DNA of 64,000 bases from Antitrichia curtipendula. Lineage: Eukaryota > Streptophyta > Bryopsida > Hypnales > Leucodontaceae. How positions within the stretch are numbered: position 1 is the first letter of the stretch; every line of letters begins with the position of its first letter. Location of the stretch: NCBI GenBank assembly GCA_951230915.1, contig OX579636.1, positions 34,283,567-34,347,566 on the forward strand. The letters are read 5' to 3'. The notes beneath the pieces were generated by a model. The model did no database searches. It was given only the letters and a program-made list of their open reading frames with translations, and was not told the origin of the DNA. Of this stretch, positions 11,709 through 24,161 are shown piece after piece. The position numbers and the translations under genes were made by a program.

Positions 11709-14700
11709 CTGGGCAAAACCAATGTCAGAAGCGCTGTGATCACCTTTCCGTCCTGCGGCATCTCCAACATAAAAGGACCTGATACAGTGCACACCGCAAA
11801 ACATCGGTAAAGAAGAAATGCGATGCTAAACAGGTAGAACGAAGTTGTGTTTGACTAAGTTGGAGGTGATTGCGTTGAGAACAAGGCACACCTTTCTTTA
11901 TCAATTGGTACTCCACCGTTTAGGTGTCGTTCCAGAAGGTGCCACATGCCTGGTGAAGGCTTTCGGCAGGCGTCCCCACTTCCCTCCTTACCGCACGATA
12001 TAAAAGCCTGAAATTCAAGGATAAAATATCCTATTATCTGATAATTGTCTCCGCATACTTCGAAAAAGACATCTAAAGAGGATTAATGATTACAGGAATC
12101 TACTCTGTGTAAATCGGATTTCTTGCATACTATCCTGGAAAGAGCAGAATGAGTTCTATAGCAACGTTTGGCACAAACCGTTTTCTGACCAACTCGTTGG
12201 TAAGCCATTTCCGAAGCCAACTGATTACTAAATGCTCATCTTGATTCCCAGAAAATATCTATTCCTTGTCAAATTTCAACAGACGTGGGGAGTAAAGACC
12301 ACGAGAGAACCAAGGAGCACACATCTTAGAAAAGTCTTACCTGCATGGGCACCTTCACTACTTTAATGAAAGCTTCCACACGACCTAGTTTGGAGTCGAC
12401 AGCTTTCTGTCGCGACTTCGTCCACCGCTCAATGTTAGACTCATTTGAAAAAATTACCTGTCAAAAATATATACGTGACCAATTGAGGAAAAGAAAGGAA
12501 TGAGTTGCGACATATCAAAGACACCCCTTCATAACTGAAACACAATAGCTTTCCCCCGATACGATATCTTTTGACACAAGAAGTGAGGAGAGTGTTTCAG
12601 TACTGACCAGCTTAAAGCCCTCCTGGTGGTAATCCTGAAGCTTCTTCGGTATTGAAGGGTACATAAGTGACCAAGCCTCAGCTCCTGATCTGCAAAGAGC
12701 ATTTAAATAATATTTATTTTCTAGTCGAATGATGCTCCATTGCATATGAAGCAAATCTATACGGAACAATTCTGCTTTAACCCTGGAAGGACGCTGCCCT
12801 ATCACCAAGTATCACCAAGGTAATCCGTCAAAACGTATCAGATTCCAGGATGAATAGGTGCATACTTCGTTTTTACAGTTTCCATGAAAGTCATTCATCG
12901 TTAGTCCTCAGCGTCCTTACTGGGTTAAGAACATTCCAGACAATAACCGATGGTGGGCACACATAAAATAAGAGCAGTGCAATGCTGAGGCTAATGATAT
13001 ACTGACTTTTAAATTTCTATATGATAGATGAAGGATGACTAAAGGGAAGCTAAAATGCCTGACATCAGTCAGGTTCTACTATATTGTACGCCACATCCCA
13101 CACGCTGAGATATTTCCCTCCCTTCAGGCTAATAATAAATCTGCAGCTTCACAATACAGAGTTTTATGCATCAACCCAGTAATGACAGTGGGATGTACCT
13201 GCGAACATCTGTATTGGCAAGGCAGCCATCAAAGTCGAAAGCCGCTATCTTCTCAGACGGATGCACATCGTCTGCCTGGCATTCCACCCCAGTGTTCAAA
13301 TACATTATGCAGCGGGAGCCATGTGGAGGACATGTAACGTCTTAAGAGATGAAAAGCACACTAACTAAACCAATTTGAGAAGCAGTCTGTACAGTAAATA
13401 TGGAGGAAGGAGTAAAGACAACATCCTACATTAGTACACGAGTTAGACGCCCCAACAGATCCATTCATACGCTATCTGCCTCCAGGTAGTACACAGAACG
13501 CTAAACATGGTTCAAGAAATAGCTCACCTCGTTGAAAATAACAGAAGAGAAGGCCTTCCAACCATGAGGTAACCTTGCACCCTGCAGGATGTTAAGCCCA
13601 ATCCAAAGATAAGTTAATACAACTACACTGACTTGTACTAATTAGTGCCACCTACGAAGTTAGTGTCTTTACAAAACTTTATTTTGTAGAAATTGGAAGA
13701 GTGTAGAAATATTTCAACCTATTCTAAATCAAATTAGTGTGACTCTGATAAATTAGTGTCTTAGTGACCTATAGGATAAATCAGTGTAGTGTGTCATCGA
13801 GGAGCAAGATATATCTGAGAGCGTAGTAAAATGGATGAATCATACTCCCTAATTCAAGATATTCTAAGAAAATCAGTATCAGAGTTAATAAATCTCGGTT
13901 CTTGTGTTTCGCTAGGTTGCTAGAAAAATTTGATTGAGGCTACCAATTTTGAAAAATTTGCATAATACTTTTGTTATTTTGGTAACAGAAGCACAGCTTT
14001 TAGTGATTTGCAACAAGTTTTTCTTAAAACTTTAAAGAATTGACTAAATAATAAAAAATTCTCCTCTTCAAATTTCCTATAGAATTGTAGCTGCACCAAA
14101 AAGAATTTTTAAATCTGGCGATATTTGACGATAAAAGAACCAGTTATCAGTTTGTCTAAAAGCCAAACGCTGTGGAGTACCTCCAGTAACCAACACTGTT
14201 CAATGACACGAAATCACATCGTCGAACCTTACCTTGTAAAGATTTGCAAGGAGAGGAGAACTAAATGCTTTAAGAGTCGTCTCCCATAACTCAGGATCAT
14301 AGCGCAGTATCTGAGCAACACCACGGCCGATAGAAAGTGAGACAAATTATTTACCAGAGTAAATGTTTCTGAATAAGAGTAATTGCAATTGCAGAGCCAG
14401 AAAGCTACTTCTCGGTATTGAAATACTGTTCTTAGGGAAAAACCATCTGCGCAAAAAAAAAAAAAGAATGATATCAATCTACAACAAACTTAATGTTGTG
14501 ACTGGGATGTAATCCACCTTCTGATTTTCAACAATTTCCCATTTCAACAATTATGCTCGTTCAGAATGATAGCAACTGATATTGAGCTCCTGTTCAGACC
14601 ACGCCAGTACCTGCTCTTTTTCATCTTGGTTCAGTTTTGCAACAATACCCGAGGTCGCTTTCCTCTTCCTGTCGGGGCTCCCGATAAGGGCCTGACATAG

Positions 14701-16631
14701 ATCATGTGATAAAAAGATATTCAGCAATCTTGATCAAATGCATCCGGCCTCAAATTGGGCCGATCGATAAATTTTAACCTTGATCACAGCTACCGGGTAT
14801 ATTTGTTGTTCTGTCCCGAGCTTGAGCACTGAAAAGCCAGATATTCTTCAAGAAACATTCGAATATTAGCTCACACATTTTAAGTCCAAAATGCCAATGT
14901 TCGATGCCACTCGATAAAAATCTACTAAACAGGACAAAACTGATTAATCGTAACACTCCCTTCTACAAATTCCAGCTGTGCTGTTCTTTGTAGAAAATTT
15001 AGGATACTTATAAAATAATCCACACTACCGGTAATAGAAATGCCCAAAGATGTACACTAGAAAACCTAAAAGGTATCAAACCTAGCCAATTGTAACATCG
15101 TGTACGACAGTTTCAAATGCAAACCCTGCCAATTGTAATGCGGTTAGGAATTCTAGAATACCTCCACAGGGTGAGTTTTCCGTTAGTGCCAGAAAAGATA
15201 GAAGGGAACTTACCTGAGATGTTGTTCCTTGCTGGGTTACTGCGAAAGCAAAACCTAACGAATCTTTCAAGTTCTTGGTGCTTCTTTCTCCATTAGGGGT
15301 TTCTTCTGCATTGGTACGTGATGTCAAAGCTTTCAACGCGGCTTGATCTGAGGCCTGCATCCAACATTTGTGCTTAGTAAAATCAAACGTTGTTTAATTT
15401 TGGGCACCTTGCGTGCCGAACACCCGACATGTAGAACTTCACAACCCTAAACGACAAGGCCACCAAACTAATTCATTCCTCTTCGAAGCGATGAAAACCA
15501 AGTGATGGACATTCAAACGGTCTTACTCACTTTCAGAGTCGGAAATCCTTCTAACTTGTTAGCATCCACAGCCAATGCTACTGCAGCAGCATTGGTATCC
15601 GTAGTCAGATAACAATCAGTGTGATGCCTGCACCCGCAAAGACATTCCAAATCAAATCCTTACGTCGAAGAAACCACTTCATTGGTTTATGAAATGCCCC
15701 AAACTCGAGGAGTTTCAATAGAAAGTTAATCTCCCTTCTAATCAACTCAACATATTCAAAACCAAGAAGTACTGTTCCAATATTTTGGAATTTTCATCCA
15801 ACCACTCACCACCGCATTTCAAGTTCCTGTCCTAGCCATTTACTCAAAACAGCAGCAAACAACTAACCAAACATAGCAGATCAAAAATACAAGAATGGCA
15901 TAAGTGAAGATTACGAATTCACAAATTGGAAAGATCCGAGCACAATACGCACTTTAATTTTTTGATTACAGTCCAGCGGAGGCGTGAGATTGGCATGCTT
16001 GGTTCAATCGCGAAATTAATAATATAAAAATAGAGCTTCTGTCAAGGTTCTCGTTGCGGTAGTAACTTCACCAAACCTAATTGCGCCACCTACCTAAATG
16101 TAACGCTCTCAAATTTTGCCAAATCATCCCTAATCAGTAAATTCTGATTTCGAGAATGTACACCACCTCAACATCAGATCAGAACTCTTGCAGTAGGTTT
16201 AAGGTCGTCTACCAATAACTCTTTGTACCCTAATAACTTTAGCATATCGTATCCAAAATAATGCATTCTTTATTGAGTTGGAATCTCTTTATATTTGCTC
16301 ACAATAATACTTCAAATCTGACCATTTTATGCCAGCAACTCTGCTCAGCGCAAGTAGGTGTGGTTGCCTTAAGAGCGACAGTATCCGACAATACCAATGC
16401 CATTCTAAGCGCAATTCAGCAATACCAGAGCATCAAGAGAGCACCAAATAAACCTCCGGAGGATGGACACTGTCAACAAAAACTCAAAAGGCCATACCAC
16501 TTGGTGGTGTCGTAGCCTTTCACTCGGGTGGTGAATCCGAGGCGCACCACTCCTTTGGCGATTTTCTTGCCGCACAGCTTGCACTCCGATCGTTCCGACT
16601 TGGCATACTCCACGGCATGGCGCGGCGCCAT
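11709..16631 (-). CDS. ZDP: ZDP-like polynucleotide 3'-phosphatase: PARP-type zinc finger plus HAD (PNK3P) domain, 11 exons
   Basis: Predicted nuclear DNA-repair enzyme that removes 3'-phosphates at strand breaks; in Arabidopsis ZDP acts in base excision repair and active demethylation. Minus-strand exons, all GT-AG and in phase: 16631-16498, 15627-15531, 15354-15214, 14691-14611, 14310-14233, 13581-13528, 13275-13199, 12689-12608, 12457-12341, 12007-11892, 11778-11709 (349 codons so far). Residues 9-50 form a PARP-type finger (EYAKSERSECKLC, ligands C17, C20, H47, C50); the H-x-x-C part appears only after joining exons 1 and 2. HAD motifs are complete: DFDGCLAN (D209, D211), VIFSNES (249-255), CRKPSPGMW (K303) and YVGDAAGRKGDHSASD (329-344). 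GAEAWSLMYPSIP is a plant ZDP signature. Start chosen at 16631 (GCC-ATG-G context); an in-frame ATG at 16673 would add 14 residues. There is one finger, whereas Arabidopsis ZDP has three. The final exon is unresolved: reading on past 11709 meets a stop after eight codons. No broken exon was seen, so the gene may be functional. Confidence 0.93.
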
Positions 16632-16911
16632 GGCTGCAACTCCTCCCCGCGCGCTGGCCACAGCTTGCAACATCGAAACCCTAAACCCTGCCTGCCATCA
16701 TCGTCGCTCCATCAACTCTCTCTCTCTCTCTCTCTCAGGCTCTCTTGACCATCTCCATTGCACTGCACTTCTTGCTGACCCAAAACCCCGGCAGCTATCC
16801 AACGGAGCATTAGACGAGTAAAGCTTAAGTGCGATGTCCGCTAATTAAGATACTCTGCAATTAACTGAACCGAATATGAACTCGGTCGGTAGATAAGCTT
16901 ACAGTACAGTA
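16632..16911 (-). promoter_or_regulatory. 5' leader and proximal promoter of the ZDP-like gene
   Basis: Upstream of the start on the minus strand there is a GA-repeat tract (plus-strand CT repeat, 16715-16737), a common feature of plant leaders and core promoters. A small transposon begins at 16912, about 280 bp upstream of the chosen start, so the natural promoter is short or includes that element. I identified no TATA box with confidence. Confidence 0.4.
16715..16737. repeat. (CT)n / (GA)n microsatellite
   Basis: A pure CT dinucleotide run. On the coding strand of the neighbouring gene it reads as a GA tract within about 110 bp of the start codon. Confidence 0.85.
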
Positions 16912-17500
16912 AGGTAGGTGGCTCAAAAAGCGACACTTTAAGGGCTGTTAGGCCTTTTATATGGGTTTCAGATGCTAAAAATATTTCCCCTCATTTTTCA
17001 CTAGAAGAAAAATTGATATGGAATCTAACACAAGTGGTTTCATATTTTTTGGAGCATTTATGAATTACTTATGAAATTTCAAAGAATTCTGCCACAGGCA
17101 CCTATTTGTGATCCTAGGTCTTACAAAACTCACTCATGTGCAGTCTGAAAAAAGATATGGCTTGACCAAAAACAAACACCACAACATTCAAAAAGTAATA
17201 CATAAGGTTCCTAAATGCAACTCTTACTAAACTTAAATGGACCCTACATTCTTTTAACATTTGTAAGAAGGCAATTGGGCAATCAATTTCCATTTAGAAA
17301 AATTAAGTGGACACACCTTGGCTTTGAAATGGACCCTCCTTGGCTCTTATTCCATCTATTCCATCTATTGACAACCCTTAAGTATGCAACACCATGCACT
17401 AAGAGAGGTTGGCAGTCCATTTTTGAACCATTTACTCTCCATTTTCAGAGCACCTATTAGATTGTTTGAAGAAAAGGGTCGTTTTTTGAGCCACCTACCG
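16912..17500. mobile_element. AGGTAG-ended MITE (AGCGAC group) upstream of the ZDP-like gene
   Basis: The left end is AGGTAGGTGGCTCAAAAAGC. The right end, read inward, is CGGTAGGTGGCTCAAAAAAC. TA flanks both sides. The body resembles the elements at 34012, 38717, 47665 and 57115, which share the TTAAGGGCTG motif near the left end and a block with TCAAAGATT. It is non-coding and 589 bp long. Confidence 0.8.
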
Positions 17501-18169
17501 TAATGGTTGGGATTGGAAGATGAAGCTTCCGAAGGAAGCTCCAATCTTTGAATTGTGTAGTTTTGTTTTAAGTGCGTACAACTCTAGTGATGGTTTTGCA
17601 TACTCAACCCTTTATACTACACACTACATGAAAACTCCTTTGCAAGTCACACCTATTCCGTTGCTTCCTAACCTTTGAAGCCACCTTCTGTTCAGCATGG
17701 CCCTAAGATAAGGGTCAGAGTCCATCAATTTCCACCAATCAAATTGTAGGAATCCAGAAATTCTTGAAATCTGGGCCTCTTGATCCTTCACATTAGACAA
17801 CACGGTCCAAAGGCCGTCGCCCTCCAAAATGACAATGTAGGAAAAAAATAATTACATGGCGACGGACTCTAGACTGTAGTTTGGGCTAGCCAAATTTGTT
17901 ATATGCTATTTGTTGAGAGAAAATGATAGAAATTGAATAATATAGATTTGGACTTTGGACTTGGCTTTCAAAGCTACACATTATGGCCATCCAAGTCAAG
18001 AGGTTGTAGAAGTGAGTGGCCAAACTTTGGGTGAGAGTCCAAAGAAATGCCTATTTATTGCCCATTTATTTTACTCTCAACCATAGTTTGGACACAGCCT
18101 ATCAACTTGAACGACCGCAGTGTGAAACAACTGTAAGCCCAATGACAATAATATTGTGAAAAAAGACTT
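17501..18169. other. Spacer with a possible trace of the membrane-gene unit
   Basis: At about 17690-17712 the sequence CCTTCTGTTCAGCATGGCC equals a segment downstream of the membrane-protein genes (near 25950, 31965 and, with one change, 59570). This suggests that the decayed copy at 19440-20233 once extended here. Nothing else is recognisable. Confidence 0.35.
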
Positions 18170-18846
18170 AAAATAACTACACTTAAAATTATCCAAATAA
18201 GCATTTGAGCATGGTTCTCAATTTTAAACTATCTAAAATGTTGATGCATCATACACAAAAGAGGATTTTAGATTTTTTTAGAATACATTATTTAGACATA
18301 ATATGAAAAAACCATGTATTGAAAATAAATGTATTCAAAATTGGCCTTAGACCATCATGAATAAAAAGTGTACATTTTAACCCATTAAGGACCGTGGTTG
18401 ATTTAGGGGGTGGGCAATCCTTTGTATGGCCAATTGGGAGCAATTTTAAAACTTTTGAATGCAAGTGCCTATTGGAGATCTAACCGTACGGATGGAAGTG
18501 TTGCGCATAATATAGGATTTAGCATTGAATTTTTTGGTGAAAGTGCGTTGTAAAGCAGGAATTTTTAGCAAATCTTAGTGTAATTTCAGCCCCTATTGTC
18601 TTGGTTTTTTCAACCCTCTAGCCACATGCCACCTCAGATTGGCCTAGTTATTGTCCTAAACTCTTCACTTCCCAATTCCCCATATCTGTCCCCTTTGCCA
18701 CATCATCAAATTCATTGACATACTCTCTCTACAAACCAAAAAGGACCCAAATCGACCACAGAATGGTCGACCGGTCCTTAATGGGTTAAGTAAGAATTTG
18801 TAGGGGTCAATTTTAGTAGCAAGAATGAAATTAGGTGTAGTTATTA
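18170..18846. mobile_element. MITE (CACCTAAAA group), copy 3, interrupted by a YTAA element
   Basis: The ends are TAACTACACTTAAAA (left) and ATTAGGTGTAGTTA (right), inverted. The body matches the copies at 2099 and 2436 (shared GAGGATTTTAGATTTT and the ATCATGAATAA block). Bases 18377-18789 are a separate nested element. Confidence 0.6.
18377..18789. mobile_element. YTAA-type inverted-repeat element 4, nested
   Basis: It begins TTAACCCATTAAGGACCG and ends with the exact complement CGGTCCTTAATGGGTTAA. It is 413 bp and non-coding. It sits inside the element at 18170-18846. Confidence 0.8.
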
Positions 18847-19439
18847 TAATAGGCAAACCACCCCATCACATGCAAAATGGTTTGTTTGCATTGTTTAATT
18901 TTTAAAATAAATTATAGATAAAGAGAAATGGGGAGAGCAATTGAAATTACATATATTTTTTTAAAGAACTTGACATGAAGTTTTGAAGTTTATTGCCCAA
19001 TTGATCCAAAAGAATTTTTAGACTACCTTAAAACCAACAAAAAGTATATCCATAATGGTCATCTTAGTCACCTAAAGCAGTTCTAGTTATTTTCTAACAT
19101 GGCCACAACATGAAGGCCTAAAAAAGTCACTTCATGTAATGAATTTACACTAAAAAGGTAGAAGTTTCTATTGCAGTCAATAATTATTCCATCATTGTCA
19201 TGCAAGACTTTGATTGTAGTCTCTAACTCAACCTAATATAGCCAAAATTTCACTTATTGAAAATAAATTGTCATAGGTTGATGCAAGCCACTTTGATGGG
19301 TCATTCCCTAGGTATGTGTGATGGGTCTTTTGTGCATAAGGGGCCATTTTACTTTCTTATCCAATGCAAATAAGTTTATATGAGCACAAAGTCTTTCTTG
19401 AGGTACTAGTCTAGAGTAGACATTGTATGAAAACAAGGC

Positions 19440-20233
19440 CACTCTTGTCTACATTCAAATTTTGAAAGGATAGGCATTTTGAATGTAACATGTTTTTTTC
19501 AATTGAATCACTAATTGATTTGTTGTTGAGATAGCCACATTGTCAAAACTTCAACTTTTTATCATATAATTATGTTAATGCAGTTATTGCATCTTTGAGC
19601 TCATTGTCATTGGTATTGTAACAAATTGTCACAATGAGCTCAAAAATAAAACAAAATAAAATTGAATTGATTTCATTCCCCAGGTAAGCTCAAAATACAA
19701 TTTAAATTAAATTAAATATTTTTGTAACCCCTCATCCCACCCCTTTGTAATTTTCAAGTAGGGGTGGAGGTGGTATTTGATATGGGATGTATCCCATATC
19801 CCTTACATGTTTCCATATCTTGTATCTTGTACCAATATTGTATCTACATCTATATAATATCTATTATGTATTATATCCGTATATGTACCATATCCATATC
19901 CATATTCAAAGTTGTTTTTCAAGATCAACGGCATCGAGAGGAGTGTTTTTTGTTTTTTTAAATCAATGGCTCGCAAATTTTCAAGCGGGGGGGCGGAGGA
20001 AATGGACATGACGCATTTTTTTGTTACATTGTTACATTGTCAAAAATTCAAATTTTTTTATCAAACTTATCAAATTTATTGGACTTAAACAAATGAGGAC
20101 ATATTAAACTTAAAAACCAAGCTTGCTCTAAAAAAATATTGAATTTTCTACTAAACCTAAATTGATGAACAAAGCAAATCCCATTTTTATAATGAATGGT
20201 ACAACCAATATATTTGTTATCTAGGCTAAACAA
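19440..20233 (-). pseudogene. Decayed fourth copy of the XK-like membrane-protein gene
   Basis: Two pieces survive on the minus strand. Bases 20048-20233 encode CTIHYKNGICFVHQFRFSRK and then LFKSN, which align with CTAFAHKYEDQIWVVHELRLSRK and LFKSS in the intact copies. Bases 19440-19560 match the nucleotide sequence coding for the C-terminal FERRREW region (TCTACATTCAAATTTT...GAATGTAACAT). They are separated by about 480 bp of unrelated sequence flanked by a roughly 25-bp imperfect direct repeat (TTGTCAAAACTTCAA at 19541, TTGTCAAAAATTCAA at 20036). The N-terminal membrane part is lost. Confidence 0.65.
19566..20035. mobile_element. Insertion in the decayed gene copy, type unknown
   Basis: It interrupts the pseudogene and is bounded by an imperfect 25-bp direct repeat, longer than expected for a DNA transposon. 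It contains a CATATCC/TATATC-rich segment (19780-19910). A loosely similar segment in reverse orientation lies at about 53100-53460 (ATGAATACGGA repeats plus a G-rich tract). I see no reverse transcriptase and no LTR. Confidence 0.35.
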
Positions 20234-22609
20234 TTAGTGATTAGCATATTAATACTAGGTCATTTTATTATACAACCCTCCTATGGTTAAAACTTGGTCA
20301 AAACAAGCTTTTAACCAAATCCACTTTCAATATGTATTTTTGTATTGGATGAAAAGTTTATGGATGTGGTAAATAATTTATGGACCAATCACAAAAATTT
20401 GATTAGAATGAAGGACAAGATTCTATTACATATGTATTCAAGTTCAATAATTCAAACACCTAAAGTAAGTCATAGCAAGTGGATTGAAGGATTCATTATA
20501 ATGAAAAAATATGAAATTTTGACTTAAGTTTCACAATATATGAAAAAAATTAACTTAAATCATTTTTATTCATTTAGATAAGTGCAAGATGATGTGCACA
20601 ACTACAATGAGGATGCTCAAATATTCATCCAATCTACTATATAGTAATGAATACAAAAATTGGTTACGGTCTAAGCTTGATTGGATACTTCAAAAGTGAT
20701 TTAAATTTTCTAATAGCCATGATTGTACATCATTGTGATCTATTTTCTAATTCAAATGTAACAAGTCATTGCAAAACTTAGATGAAGTCTAAGATTGACA
20801 TTTGAATATTGTGTGTAGAAATTAGAAGATGTCAAAATTCAATTGGTAGCTTTTCTAAACGTGTACCCTAGATTCGATAGTCATGTGTTGAGCAATATAC
20901 AATGAACATCTATTTATAGTTTAAACTTATTAGAGAACACTCTTGAGAGGACAATGGGACTTTAGGGGTTAAATAACAAAAAACAAAAATCCCTTTCTAC
21001 GGAGGTTTTTGGTTAGAAAAATCAGTTAGTCTAATATGGTTTGACCAAGGTCATTCAAAAGGTAGAAAAGGATCTTTACCTAGACTTTTATAAGGTAATT
21101 ATTGTTCAAAATTCCATTTAATGGTCAAACACTCTCTCATTTCCATCACACATTGTCCAACCTGAATGTTGTCACCAACCTAGACTAGTGCCTATAGGTT
21201 TAAAGATATTTTTGTCAAGTTTGGCCAATTCCTTCAATGTAATGGAAAATTCTATTAACGTAATCAAAATGCCTATTTACATGTTGTTATAAATTATTTT
21301 TTTAATTTTGGTCTCTTTTAATATGTCCTAGATACAGGCTATCACTTATTAGACTAATTGCTAGTTTTGTCCCAGTAATGTAAAGTATGAAATTTAAAAT
21401 TTAGCTTTTCATACTTTACTTGTACTACTAATATGATCATTGGTATTTCTTTCTCCCGTTTTGGATCCCAAAACAACCAGACAATTTGTTTAAGGTCCAC
21501 AATTAGTTTATAAGATTACATGAACTACATCCAAAGGATTGTTTTTGTCTCACCAAGTTCTACAAATGGTTCTATCTTTTCTTTTAACTCCTAGTGACCC
21601 AAGGGGTGTACTTTCAAAATGAGCCAAAACTGCCAAGAACTTGAGCAATTGTTTTGCTCATTTTTTCTTGAGATTGGATATAATGTAATTGTAGGATCCT
21701 AAAGTTCACATTAAAAGTGAGAACTTAAAAAAAAATTCAGATTATTTGACCACACAATATAGGAGATATTTACGTTTGAAGTTTTTGGGGTCAACGGAAA
21801 TACTGGGTAGTGCACTTTGAAGGAACATATCTTTGTAAGAATATTTTAAAATGATACCTTTGTTCTCATTGAAAGATAAGAGAATTGAAAATGTACATCT
21901 AAATATTCAAAAAATTCCAAGCATTTTTCAATTCATGGAACTTGCAATGCATGGTGGGCTCTAAAATGAAAGTAGTATTTTTAAAGAAAAAAAGAATGGG
22001 ACAAGTCTTGTCTTTTCCTTCAACTCCTTGGATTTGTCCTTTTGGAGGTGGACTTGACCTTTTCAAAGTGGGCAACTATAAATATCCTATTTGGATTTTT
22101 ATTTTTTGTTTTTGGTGTGTATTTTGGTGTGTTTTGGTTTTACTATGTGAGGTTGATTGTTAGTTGGAGTTCCAATTTGGTGTTTTTGAATGTTTATTAA
22201 TCAATTTGGGGATTACATTCAGTGTCTAGTTTCCAGTTGGAGTTGCCAAGCAACAGGTGTTAGATGACAATGTGGCGTGGTTGCCAAGGTAGATTTTAGG
22301 GAATGTAAGTTGGAGAGGTGGCAGTGTGAGTGGTCCAACTTGGAAGTTGTAGGTAGTTAGTGGAAGTAGTTCCAAATTAGTAGTTTTCTTTGCAGTTAGA
22401 GTTTGTGTGCCAAGTTGGTTTGAATATCCGCTTGGTTTGCGTTTCCTATTTGGCTTAGTTGTCTTTCAATTGTCATAACCCACTGTTGATGAGAGTTCTG
22501 GTTGGAGTCCCAGCCAAATAGTATTGTGTATTTTCGTTTTGTGCATGTTTATGTATCAATGAATGGATGGTGTGTGCCTATTTTGGAATGATGTGTTTGA
22601 GTGAGCTAA
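20234..22609. other. AT-rich stretch, no gene supported
   Basis: No coding frame above 75 codons. A single YTAA-type end lies at 20949-20972 without a recognisable partner. The patch at 22240-22560 is richer in G and T but shows no motif. Confidence 0.4.
20949..20972. repeat. Solitary YTAA-type element end
   Basis: GACAATGGGACTTTAGGGG followed by TTAA is the inner-to-outer reading of the end found at 28716 and 62329 (there CTAACCCCTAAAGTCCCATT). No matching opposite end was seen upstream, so this is a fragment or a heavily worn element. Confidence 0.5.
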
Positions 22610-22729
22610 TTTTAGATGGTAAAATGAATGGATTGCATCATTGACATTTATAGGAGTGGAAGGTAGAGACATCATTTTTATATTGAACTCCATTGTCAAT
22701 TATAAGTCCTCAAAGGGTAATATGGGAAA

Positions 22730-23165
22730 ATTTGAAGATGAGAGCTTGACAACTCAATGTCAAAGCAAAACAAATATGTTTAGAGTAGAATTTCATACCT
22801 CATTTAGGCATAGTAGAATATCTTTGAACTAATTTATAAAAAAAATCAAGATAAGTTTCATCTCCAAAAATCCGATTGAGATTTCAATCCTCCAATCAAA
22901 AGTTATGGACAAATTTTAGAGAGGATGTTTGAAAATGTAATTAAAAATGTCCCTTCCAACCCTTCTTTGAAAATTGTCCATAACTTTTCATTGGAGGATT
23001 GAAATCTTAAAAGAATTTTTGGATATTGAACTTTACTAAATTTATCAACTTTATTTAGTTCAAAGTTTTTTGATAAAAGTTATCCTATTCTTTCTAAATG
23101 AGGTTTGAAATTATAATTCAGACATAATTTCTACTTTTGACTTAATTATGAGTGGTTGAGCTTCT
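22730..23165. repeat. Fold-back (long inverted repeat) element in unit A
   Basis: The arm at about 22735-22930 is complementary to about 22965-23150. Paired landmarks are CAATCCTCCAATCAAAAGTTATGG (in part) with CATTGGAGGATTG, and CATTTAGGCATAGTAGAATA with TATCCTATTCTTTCTAAATG. The same hairpin lies in unit C (56340-56735). Related single arms lie far apart at 41035-41300 and 46880-47110. Confidence 0.7.
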
Positions 23166-23439
23166 ACTCATTTTAATTTACATATCCCACATGGATTGTG
23201 TTACCTCCTACCACCCAAAATCTATATATGTAGCTTTTCTTCCCACTTTGAGATTAACATTTGAAATGGATTCTAAACCTACGCAAGCCACTTCTTTGGT
23301 TCATTGTTTTCAATGAATAAAGAACATTGATTGTTCATACATTTTTAATTCTTGAAACTTTCATCAATATACACTATACATGTCAAACCTAGTGGTCTTA
23401 CTTCAATTCTCTGACAAATATCAACAAGTGTAATTTATC

Positions 23440-23518
23440 TAATGTTGGGTGTGGAATATTTCACACCATTTCATCCTTTGGATGAAATAATATGGATCAT
23501 TTTACATCTTTCCGTCAG
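23440..23518. repeat. Short palindromic repeat (TGTGGAAT/ATTCCACA), copy in unit A
   Basis: An about 79-bp self-complementary element bounded by CTAATGTTGGG and CCGTCAG, with two nested palindromes (GTGTGGAATATTTCACAC and CATCCTTTGGATG). Other copies are at 57015-57094 and, inverted, at 40497-40576. Confidence 0.7.
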
Positions 23519-23603
23519 AAAAAAGGCATCATAGCTCATTGCAAGTGAATGTTATGGTACCCTAGTAATAGACACAACAATCCAATGGCTTCAGTACGCA
23601 ATA

Positions 23604-24159
23604 AGGTAGGAGGTGTAGAAATTACCCATTTAAGAGCACACTGGCTTAGGATCTCTTCTCTACGAATCAAAGCATTTTGTAACAAATTTTCAAGAAAAGA
23701 AGAGAAGAAGAAACATTGATCACAATTTGATTCATCATTTTTGAACTTAAATTAGATTAGATATGATTTTCTAAAGCTCAAAGCAGTAGGATGCTAGTGA
23801 AGTAGGGTGCTATCGAAGTCTATAGGTACAGCAATTAAATGTCAAAGAGTTGTCCATCAATGGTGCAAATGGAGTTCAAAAATGAATGCATGCAAACCTT
23901 AAACTTGAACAACATGGTGCATGTAATTGCCTGGGATGGGACAAAGTGTCCCACCACTCATATCTCCACATTATTTACATTGAAATTGTGTCTACTTTCA
24001 AATCAAACTCAGTCCCCCAATCACTCATAAAATTGAGCACTAGAATCCCAAATTGGCACCAATTCATCACTGGATAGTTTTTTATTCCTGTAATAACAAA
24101 TCATGGTGCAAAAGTAGGAGCAGTTCTTGGAGCATGGGTAGAATATGGACATGCTGCCT
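23604..24159. mobile_element. AGGTAG-ended element shared by units A and C
   Basis: The left end is AGGTAGGAGGTGTAGAAAT. The right end read inward is AGGCAGCATGTCCATATTC here and AGGTAGCCTGTCCATATTC in unit C (57561-58106). TA flanks it. Because both units have it at the same place, it predates the duplication. Confidence 0.6.
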
Positions 24160-24161
24160 TA

